Shown here piece after piece: positions 56,803-64,000 of a DNA stretch of 64,000 nucleotides. The number at the start of each line of letters is the position of its first letter. The stretch's first letter is position 1. The translations under genes were made by a program, and so were the position numbers. Below the pieces are notes generated by a model. That model worked only from the letters and a program-made list of their open reading frames with translations. It searched no databases and had not been told where the DNA came from. This stretch comes from Undaria pinnatifida (taxonomy: Eukaryota; Sar; Phaeophyceae; Laminariales; Alariaceae), in NCBI GenBank assembly GCA_012845835.1, contig JABAKD010000025.1, forward strand, positions 24,413,923-24,477,922. Reading direction: 5' to 3'.

Positions 56803-58163
56803 TTAAGGCTGAATTTTATCTTGAAGTTGGAGAGGTAGGTGAATTTTGTTTCCCTTAAACCGTGATGCCGTCATCGGCACCTTCTCGACTGTTATTGATG
56901 CCGGCATTCTCTGCGCCTTGGCCTCGATGTTTATGGGCTCTTCGTTCAGAATAGAGAGTAAGACTGAGGTTGCCTTCCGGGTGTACAAGGCGGCCGGAAA
57001 TGTCGCCAGTGGCTCTTTATCGTCCTGTGTTGATTCCGCCGATCCTGTCTCCGGGCTTGCCCGTTGCTGTCCTCTTACCGTGGTGAGAGTGCGAACCTCT
57101 ACTCGACGGTCTGTTTCATTGTTGAGGTTGGCTCCAAGGCTGGGCTTAAAAGGAGCTGGTGTTATTCAGGGTGTAGCGGACGTCGTCGATCCGTCGACCC
57201 TTGGCTCAGCTGATGGTCCAGTGGTCCCAGATGGCGATGATCCACCGACTCTGATAGTCCTATGTGATGCTGTTGGTCCAGCTGATACTCCGGTGGCCAA
57301 AAATGAAGTTGATGGAGTGACCCCGCATGCAGTTGTTCCAATGTGCGATGTAATCAAGATGACGTTGCTCCGACGATCCCATGCGAAAACGCTTTGAAGA
57401 TCCCAGCTCCGGTAATTCCGGTTCCGGTGATTCCAGGCGATGCCGATCTGTAAAGTAGATGGCAAGTTAGTATGGAGTTTGGGAATTTGATCACCAGGTT
57501 TTTCTTCTTCGAGATCCGAAACGGGCCTCTTTCGGTTTCGCGTAACTCCAGACACGTGGCCGGTTGCTTTTTCCCTTATTGTTTTTGTCGCGTGCGTGTT
57601 GTCGAAGGCATCCTTGACTCTACGATTGGGTCTAGTACTGGCTGTATTGTAATACAGAACATCCGGTGAGGCTTCAGCTGAAGTAGAATGTATGTGCCCG
57701 GGCGTAATAGCGGGAGTAACTCTTAACAACGACACCCCAACTTCGTACGGTAGTGCTCAGGCCCTTGACGACGATTTCCAACCTCTGGTGATGATGGCAC
57801 TTCTTCTGATGAGGATGCTCCAGCTTCCGTGCATGACGCTCCTGCTGTTGTCGATGACTCCTCCTCCACTAGCAGGTTGTTCTCGTAGTAGTGTCGCATG
57901 GCATAGACCAGTGCAACAAAGCGCTGCGTGTAAGTGATAATGGCTTTGTTGGACGTGATGTCCGGAATTTGCGCATGTTGGTACTGAGTGGCCGTGACAG
58001 CAGCTTCTTCAGGCGTGTGGTTTCCGCCTCTTGGTGCGCACTCCTGTTGGTTCGCATGACTGTGTCCATACGGTGTGGACACCCTCTTCAGTTGTGCCGT
58101 TACAGTCGTGCTGTGCTCCATGGCTATTTTGGAGTTAGTGCAAGAATTCTTGGGTCTTTGCAA
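56803..58163 (-). pseudogene. Copia pol linker relic (integrase-to-RT region)
   Basis: Two open pieces, 57,735-57,166 and, in the same frame after one TGA, 57,165-56,803, preceded by 58,163-57,723 in another frame. Composition is Ser/Thr/Pro-rich, as in the variable linker after a copia integrase. The last piece contains EEPINIEAKAQ, resembling the EP..I.EA motif that opens copia RTs; a stop follows where the RT should begin. The integrase core itself (D,D-35-E) was not recognised, so most of it is probably deleted. Confidence 0.4.
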
Positions 58164-58211
58164 AGGTGCGATTGCCTAGATCGGCATCGTTGTTTGCCCG
58201 TGCTGCAGGAA

Positions 58212-59609
58212 CTACAGCAGGCGTTGAGAACGTGTCCCTTGTGTCGCCCAGGTTGCGAAGAAAAATGTCGTAAGAGCATACGCCTTGTCGTCCTCTGGAT
58301 ATTGGGTGAGCGGAAGCGAAGTGATACGGTCGAGCTGCAAGTGGGGCTTTCCGGTCTCGAGGATAGGTGTTACCCCCGATTTAATTGCTTCAATGGAGGA
58401 TACGACTTTACGTCCTAGTCCAGTTACGAATATGGACGAGATGCGAACAGGAACACGCTTGCCTATCTGGTCGATGATGTATACCGAGGTGGTGCCCGTT
58501 GCTGTTGCAAATAGGTTCTTGTTTTTGTTGGTGATCATGGCCTTAAGGTCCTTAAGCTTCTTGTAATCCCTCATGATTTTACCCGGTCTTGGAATCAGCT
58601 ACTTGTCTATCAAGTAGTCCGACGTGCCGCTGTCCATAACTTTCGTTAACTTGTCGCTGTTGGGGTGCAAACCCCTGATGCCGCTACCATTGGGGCGGAA
58701 ACCCTTGTTGCCGCTACTAGCTAACAGCCCTGCTAACGCGGATCCCTTTTCGACACCATCGTCAAAATTAAAAGACGGCTATTCGTCGTCGTTGGGGCGG
58801 GTACTACCGCATGGTACAGCAGAGGCAGTGTGAGGGCGTCCACTCTGCGTTGGGCGTTTAGCTCCTTGCTTGTAGCATTCCATGTCCTCGTGCGAGGCAG
58901 GTTTGTGTACAGAACATTACTTGCGCTCAGCTCCAACGTTGGATGCTGCGCTGTTGATTGAAAATACCTTGTTCTTGTGCTTGTCGTCGGCACTAGTAGA
59001 TGTGTTGTCGTTGTCGTCCTTCTTTTCAAGCAGGTGCGGACGTAGTGCCATTTGTTTTCTGCAATGAGTGCAAGTCAATGCCGCAGTCATGGCTACGCCA
59101 CGACCAGCAATCTTAGTGTAGCTGTTGCGCGAAGGATCATCCTGGTAAAGATGGCGCATTGTGCGTTGCATCTGATCGATGTCGAAAATCGGGTCTCGGT
59201 ACAACATCATCTTGATGTCCTAGTACAGCGCTGTGAATCCTTGAACATTTTTGTCCTTCAATCTGCGGTCGAAAACCATCTCGCCCATCGTTTCAAGATC
59301 AGAGCGCGCGAGCGTCTTTTTCATGAAGAAGAAGTCTAGATCGTCTTCGTGCTCCGTGTTGGAGTTGACTAGTTTGTCATTTTTCGCATGGATAATTTCG
59401 TCAGTGGCCTTGTTGTACTTGGAGCCCAGCTCTTGTAAAGTCTTTTGTCCGTCATCGGTAGCCTCACTCTCATTCTCGTGCTTAACTACAAGTATAGATG
59501 GTGGTTGCTCCGTTAGTACAACAGTCAGGGCGTACAGATCTTGATGTGCCGGTTCACAAGCTGCGATTTTTTGTGCGTGTGCTGATGAAAGTCCCGTAAC
59601 GGCCGTCAC
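58212..59609 (-). pseudogene. Copia gag-protease relic
   Basis: A single frame runs from 59,609 to 58,212 with only a few stops (59,220; 58,917; two near 58,590-58,790). Gag: a leucine/charged helix region (LQELGSKYNKATDEI), YRDPIFDIDQMQRTMRHLY, a CTHCRKQ zinc-knuckle start, then CSVHKPASHEDMEC, the second Cys/His motif of this copia group. Protease: VMDSGTSDYLIDK at about 58,646-58,608 holds the DSG catalytic triad, and SSIFVTGLGRKVVSS with GVTPILETGKPHL closes the fold (usual form V.GLGRN..S...A...GV). Retropepsins cleave the element's own polyprotein. Stops make it inactive. Confidence 0.75.
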
Positions 59610-60075
59610 TTCGATCGGCCGATGTCGCCCTTAAATTAGGTTAGCTATATCGCGTCTGGATACTCCAATTACAACCCCTGATCGTTTACCCCAATCTCGA
59701 AAATAGGCTTGGCTGCGCCCATCGAACTTTTTAGGTCATTCAATGGCGTGGGCGGGTGAAGTGCGGCTGTTGGATTTCTCCATCGTGGTGTGTAGTATGT
59801 ACCAGGTAAAAGCTCACACAGATGTCTTCTTGATGCCAGTAGTGAATGAATACCAGTAATCCCGCTGCATCAGTGACACGAGCTGATGTTTTGAACAGCC
59901 CTTTCAAGTGCAGTTGTGGTGCTTGTGTAGAAATCGAATGCGTTATCGAGATTTCCAAAAGAAATGGAAAAACCCGAATCTGGATGCTTCTGGGGGCGGT
60001 ATGCTTGCTTGCGCTAGTCGCCTCGACGATAAGAGTCTCCTTTAACAGACTGTCGGGAGTTGCTCTTGATAAAGC
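59610..60075. other. Copia 5' side, no readable domain
   Basis: No gag start could be fixed. A plus frame (59,846-60,247) includes a hydrophobic stretch (WMLLGAVCLLALVAS) but overlaps the LINE tail in another frame and is probably chance. Confidence 0.35.
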
Positions 60076-60660
60076 TTGTTGCTTCGAGTTTGTCGACTCC
60101 TTCGTGAAAAGTCACGCCTTTGGACCCCACTCTCAACGAGAGGTGCAATGGGCTTTTATGTTGGGCGGAAACGGAAGCGCGACGACCACACTTTATCGTA
60201 CGCCGACGCGCGTGCCCAGACAGATTCCGAGAGCATTGAGGCGATAGTGCGCAAACGGAGGATTTTGTTTGCGGGATTGGTGGCACGTATGGAGCAGGAG
60301 CGTCTGCCACAGAGGGTGATGTTTGGGGAGTTTGTTGGGGGTAAGGGCTACTCAGGGGGGCAAGAGAAAGACTGGATGGATCATCTGAAGGAGGATATGT
60401 CGGTCTTTGAAATGATATTCGAAGGATGGTGACAGACTGCTCAGAAGGCTGGCAGATGGTTTCGAAGAGTAGAGGAGGGAGCCGAGTTGTTCATGCAAAA
60501 TTGGCATGAAACAGAGAGATGCATAGCTGCAGAGCGACGCGCAAAGGCTGCGGCAGCGCCATCCACCGTTGGCATCTCTAAGCGGCCGGGGGGAGGGGGA
60601 AGGCGGGCGGGCGGGGAGGGGACTGGGGGAGCGGGGGAGGAGGGATGGTGAAACGGATTA
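60076..60660 (+). pseudogene. LINE RT C-terminal tail, second family
   Basis: Frame 60,076-60,432: KRKRDDHTLSYADARAQTDS, then EAIVRKRRILFAGLVARM, ERLPQRVMFGEFVGGKGYSG and GQEKDWMDHLKEDM. The order RR-LF-G-RM, RLP..V..GE..G..G, W.D-L-ED is the conserved end of Jockey/CR1-like LINE RTs. An in-frame TGA at 60,430 is followed by readable family sequence (AGRWFRRVEEGAELF, then RRAKAAAAPST), so the stop is a mutation. The rest of the RT is missing upstream, as with 5'-truncated LINE insertions; orientation is opposite to the host copia element. Confidence 0.7.
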
Positions 60661-60690
60661 AGGGGGGAGGGGGGGAAGGGGGAGCATCAT
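60586..60690 (+). repeat. G-rich low-complexity tract
   Basis: Runs of gggg, gggagg and gcggg directly follow the LINE tail (Gly/Arg codons of its last residues). Potential G-quadruplex on the plus strand. Confidence 0.85.
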
Positions 60691-60887
60691 TCTCAAGAGA
60701 CTGATGTCTGGGTTTGGCCATCATCGTATGAAAGTTGTGGGCCTTCTAAAGGCCGTCACAAGATAGCATAAGACCGCCCTGACTTATTCGCCATGGTGCG
60801 CTCTCTCCCAGGTGCCATTGATGATGGACGTGATACCCTCTGTAGCCCAATTCCACCCTTAGCGAGTTCCTAGAGTCTGCTAGTACG

Positions 60888-61085
60888 ACATTTTTCTTTC
60901 TTTTCTTTTTCTTTTTCGTTTTTGCTCTTCTTCTTTTTTCCGTGCCTTGCTTCCTTTCCTTGTCTTGTCTTTTCTTGCTTTTCTTGTCTTTTCTTGTCTT
61001 TTCTTGCTTTTTTCGTTCTTGTTTCGTTTTCCTTCTCTTTTCTTTCCCTTTCTTTATCTTCTTTTTTTTCTTTGTTCCTTTTCTC
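60888..61085 (+). repeat. Polypyrimidine (TTTTC/CTTTT) tract
   Basis: About 200 bases of T and C with repeated ttttcttgtc units, broken by rare G. The minus strand is the matching AAAAG-rich purine strand, which gives the false Lys/Glu-rich ORF 60,870-61,214. Confidence 0.9.
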
Positions 61086-62024
61086 CAGTTGACTTACGCC
61101 TGTCGTGCGTATGCGTAATGATAGATAGTACGTGTAATATATACGTGGTAGTCTTGATTGGGTGGCAATCGAAAAAGTTGGTTTCTCCAGGTGTGAGTAA
61201 GGAGACGTATGCACCGGGGCATGGACCTAGACTGACTCCCGATTTCACTTTTCTATGTTTCTGGTGAAGGCATGAAATGCGTCAGCTATGATATATGCGT
61301 GCACCACCTTGGGTTGTGTGTCTTTTTCCCTGGGGTGTTCCTTAGCTCCAGAGTGACTGGGGCCTGTCCTGTGGACCACGGATTTGATTATTCGAGTTAA
61401 CGTGAGGACAACAACAATGTTGATCAATCGATCACAATGATCACACGTGAATCCTTTGGTCCGTATTTAACGAGAGATGCGTTGGGCTCGAATTGTGGTC
61501 TGCCTATCTTGATGATGACACGCGAAGTTTCCTTGACTTAGAGGTCAGAGCTTTATTAGCAGACAGTAGGGTATACCGTCGATAGTTGCCTCTGTACCGC
61601 GGTTGCTTACCACGGCTCGCTTAGTTGGAGTCGACGCAACATACAGAAGTTGTTTACTCGAGTATAGCGAGGTTTTGTTTGGGGTCCTTGGCAATGCACG
61701 GATCCCGTGAGCGTGGATGGCTGGCATGGCACAAACTTTGATGTGGTGGCGTATATCCCTTGGGATACCTCGATCACAGCTCTAGCATCAGCTGCTCTGA
61801 TTTACTGCGTAGGGTCTTCTAGACATGCTCACTCACTCATCACGCATTTCCAACGAAGCACTCGTAGTCTTCTGTCTGATGCTTCTCGTCGTACTCGTAG
61901 TGATATAGAAGAAGCTGTCGTGAGCAGCAGTAGATTTCTTGATCCGCCGTCATCAGTGGTGATGGTCGTGAATCTGTGTTGTCGCTCTCCTCGTTTACGC
62001 GTGCGAGGGTCGAAGCCTATAAAA
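61086..62024. other. Stretch without recognised genes
   Basis: Between the pyrimidine tract and the right copia LTR. A plus frame 61,707-62,144 starts here and continues into the LTR; part of it (PWDTSITALASAALIY) is hydrophobic but unrecognised. A copia gag start or primer-binding site should lie near 62,000, but none was identified. Confidence 0.35.
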
Positions 62025-62818
62025 CCCTCCAATATATGGGATGGCATGTGGCGTGGGTCAGCTCTCGGCTGGTGTATGCTCGTAGGCTCGCTTTCGGATG
62101 ACCCGATGAAGACACAGCCTATGTATACCAGGTATATGATTTGAGGCAAACGAAGGCCCCTGCAAGGTGAACCTGTAAGAGCAGACCAGAAGAGAAGATG
62201 TTGGTCGGCGACTACAAGCCGATATGACAATTGATTAATAATTTGCCCAGCAAATGAAACGGTTTGGTGAGCAGAGAGTAGTGATCACGTGTGGGCGGTG
62301 GACGCGTGATGCGCTGCTCGTAGCTCAAACACAAAGATACCCTCAGTATCCGGTACGAACACGTACAAGAAACAAGGCATGAACCCAAGAAGCGAAAGAT
62401 CCCAATACGAGATCCTGCAGCTTTGTTGTCTAACAACTCGTATCTCAGGATATGTGATCATGACCCTACGTAGTCTTTGTTTTTACTTCACTAACAACTC
62501 GTGTCTTCAATATATTGCCACCGGTTCCGAGAGGGATGCCAAAATACTGTTCCTCTCATCGTTTACGAGTGCGTACCGTATGTACCATGTATCGGATGCG
62601 ATTAGCCTGTAAACAGCTGTGTATCATGTATCCAACAAATTGCTGCTGATACTCGTGCTTGCTAGGTACGATATCGAGAAAATATAACCACCAGACTGAA
62701 AACTGTCTGTCGTGCTAGCAACTCGCAATGTATACGAGATGACTTCAAGTGTTATGAAGCAACGACATGATGGTTACTATTTAAAACAAGTAGCATCTCT
62801 AACATTTACTGTCGGACT
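62025..62818 (-). repeat. Copia LTR, right copy
   Basis: Partner of 55,270-56,015. It adds a few short indels (for example tatttaaaacaag at 62,777-62,789 against actgacaag at 55,989-55,997). Directly followed by the resumption of R1 copy 3. Confidence 0.75.
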
Positions 62819-63010
62819 ACTTGTATTCGCGAAATTTTCAAAGTTCCCTTTCCGAGGCACGGTGACGCAAGAGGCTGCTGCTGCTTCTGCATTTTACACC
62901 CTCGTGCGTTCGCGCGCATTTTTATGGCACAGCATGCACCTACACAGTTGCTGCAACGTACTTGATCCGGGTGCCTCGGAAAAACAGGCGCTACTACTGC
63001 TGTAGGGACG
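62819..63010 (+). repeat. R1 copy 3, right part
   Basis: ttgtattcgcgaaatttt, cacggtgacgcaagaggctg, cctcgtgcgttcgcgcgcat and gcaacgtacttgatc match 6,150-6,310 of copy 1 in the same order and orientation as the left part at 53,028-55,270. Confidence 0.75.
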
Positions 63011-63600
63011 GCGCAGAAGAATCGGATAGTGATGACGCTGTTATTGTGCATCATCTATCTGGCGATACTAATAATACAATGTGTGGAAAAAAATACCGAA
63101 TCTACTGCAGTAGATGCGACTTTCATGTGTCCGGCGTATAAGCATTCGGGTGCAACTTCTAACTTATTATTGTCGTGATCGGCACATTTGATGCGCCTAT
63201 AAAAGTCCACTACTACATGTACTGCGCAACCTTGTGAGTAACCAAGCCAAACATAATCGACCCCGTCCACTTGAAACTGTCTGGGAAACTATTCAGTATT
63301 AGCTCCAAATAACCCACAGCAGTCTACAGCAGCAAGCAGCTTTCTGCGCGTTTCTGGTTTGTGAGGTTTGCTCAAAATGTACACATGAACACTAGAATAT
63401 TGTGCCCGTATCATGTATGCTGCAAAAATGAAAACGCGGTGAGGGCCAGAATTAACGAGGAACTTGCGAGATCAAACTTCGATTTATATGTTTAGAACTT
63501 TTTTTTTTTTGCATCCGATAGGTCAAAAACTGTATAACCAAGCAGGCATTTTCAGAAGTTTTGCGAAACTCAAATTCAACAAAGAGGTAAAAAAGAAAGT
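63011..63600. other. Stretch without recognised genes
   Basis: Only short frames. A T-run (63,499-63,510) is the only low-complexity element. Confidence 0.4.
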
Positions 63601-63625
63601 TATTGCGGTGGACGAACGTGGCCGA

Positions 63626-63690
63626 AGATGATACAAACAAACACACAAACGAACACACAAGCAAACACACAAACGAATATACACACATGC
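63626..63690 (+). repeat. (ACAAACAC)n-type microsatellite
   Basis: Irregular repeats of acacacaaacga/acaaacaaacac. The minus strand codes the false Cys/Val-rich tails of frames 63,452-63,706 and 63,600-63,905. Confidence 0.9.
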
Positions 63691-63702
63691 AGAGAAAGTA
63701 AA

Positions 63703-63990
63703 TCAAGGCACCCTACCCTCGTATGCGATCCGATATGAAGAGGCTTTTTTCCTTGGAAAACGGAGAAAATTCGGCTCATCGCTGCGCGATTCACGCGCCT
63801 CTTGCAAAAAAAAATGTAAGTTGCAGCTGCTGTATTGGGTGATCCCAAAAAACTCTGCAAGTTCGCGCAACATGTTGCAGCACCAGCGACCTCGGCAGCC
63901 AGCACTTGGACGCCTTCCCCTCAGGTGCCCAGGCAGAGGGTTAGTACCATCACCATACCCAAATCCTTTCTTCCCGTGCCCCCAACGCAT
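63703..63990 (-). CDS. Unrecognised ORF at window edge
   Basis: 95 codons, possibly continuing beyond the window. The N-terminal 35 residues are Gly/Arg-rich (HGKKGFGYGDG, HLRGRRPSAG), followed by CCNMLRELAEFFGITQY, which could be a short helix-turn-helix as found at the start of transposases. Too little is visible to name it, and an overlapping frame 63,600-63,905 shows that openness alone means little here. Confidence 0.2.
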   Translation of the reverse strand: MRWGHGKKGFGYGDGTNPLPGHLRGRRPSAGCRGRWCCNMLRELAEFFGITQYSSCNLHFFLQEARESRSDEPNFLRFPRKKASSYRIAYEGRVP

Positions 63991-64000
63991 AAAGACACTC

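Larger units (their letters stand above)
55270..62818 (-). mobile_element. Ty1/copia-like element inserted in R1 copy 3
   Basis: Two direct repeats of about 750 bp (55,270-56,015 and 62,025-62,818) bound an interior that encodes gag and protease on the minus strand. The R1 LTR sequence is continuous across the element when it is removed (left edge catttt-accc, right edge actacttgtattcgcg), which is direct evidence of insertion. RT and RNase H are gone: only about 0.8 kb remain between the linker relic and the left LTR. A LINE tail on the plus strand sits between gag and the right LTR. Confidence 0.7.

Noticed and set aside
56846-57397. 183-codon plus-strand ORF
   Set aside because: Antisense of the copia linker, whose minus frame fits better with the neighbouring gag-protease.
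57891-58418. 175-codon plus-strand ORF
   Set aside because: Antisense of the copia gag-protease side; the minus strand carries the DSG and GLGR motifs.
60870-61214. Lys/Glu-rich 114-codon ORF
   Set aside because: It is the purine strand of a polypyrimidine tract.
63452-63706. Cys/Val-rich minus ORF resembling a membrane protein
   Set aside because: Composition is produced by the ACAAAC microsatellite.
1-64000. CRISPR array, tRNA or rRNA genes
   Set aside because: Repeats present are contiguous tandem or dispersed types without unique spacers of fixed length; no cloverleaf or rRNA core sequence was recognised by eye.

Overview
The window looks like nuclear DNA of a repeat-rich eukaryote. 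There are no bacterial-style operons; coding matches are short exon-like blocks with GT/AG borders; several classes of retrotransposon relics are nested in one another. The best guess is a stramenopile such as a brown alga, because degenerate Ty3/gypsy and Ty1/copia relics sit beside short exons of a polymorphic-outer-membrane-protein (PMP)-like beta-helix protein. That assignment is an inference from recalled family features, not a search result.

Layout. 0.1-6.3 kb holds copy 1 of a Ty3/gypsy-derived element (called R1 here), with a gag zinc-knuckle relic, a protease/RT-start relic and an LTR-like 3' segment. 6.4-9.1 and 11.8-12.7 kb are PMP cassettes separated by a second gypsy relic with a recognisable RT core. 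12.7-14.3 kb has hairpins and an unrecognised minus-strand ORF. 14.3-14.7 kb is a GC-rich island. 15-23.5 kb is a complex satellite with a hairpin in every unit and a nearly perfect 749-bp duplication. 25.65-26.2 kb is an intact OTU-type cysteine protease gene. 27.2-29.8 kb returns to PMP cassettes. 31.1-33.4 kb (minus strand) encodes a spliced OTU protease followed by the C-terminal half of a PIF1-like helicase, probably a Helitron-type remnant. 33.4-34.4 kb is a tandem array. 34.5-39.1 kb is R1 copy 2, the best preserved. 39.6-41.8 kb is a LINE relic split by a G-rich tandem array. 41.6-52.2 kb is a direct tandem duplication of a 5.25-kb block carrying two PMP exons per copy. 52.2-53.0 kb has a last, frameshifted PMP exon. 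53.0-55.3 plus 62.8-63.0 kb is a solo R1 LTR-like segment, split by a roughly 7.5-kb copia element (55.3-62.8 kb, minus strand) that contains a second LINE tail.

Main observation. Nine PMP-like exons lie on the plus strand between 8.0 and 52.9 kb. Seven are exactly 84 nt, one is 87 nt and one is 83 nt (frameshifted). All begin after CAG|G and end GGAG|GT, so they are symmetric phase-1 modules of 28 residues. The splice junction falls between the two glycines of the family's GGA(V/I) motif, so joining any exon to any other would rebuild one beta-helix coil per exon. Either this is one very large gene whose introns are filled with transposons and satellite, or it is an array of related gene fragments. 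The 5.25-kb tandem duplication shows how such modules multiply.

The other genes do not form a pathway; apart from the PMP exons and the 188-residue OTU gene, almost everything recognisable is selfish DNA in various states of decay. No tRNA, rRNA or CRISPR was recognised. Boundaries of degenerate repeats are approximate (tens of bases), having been aligned by eye.
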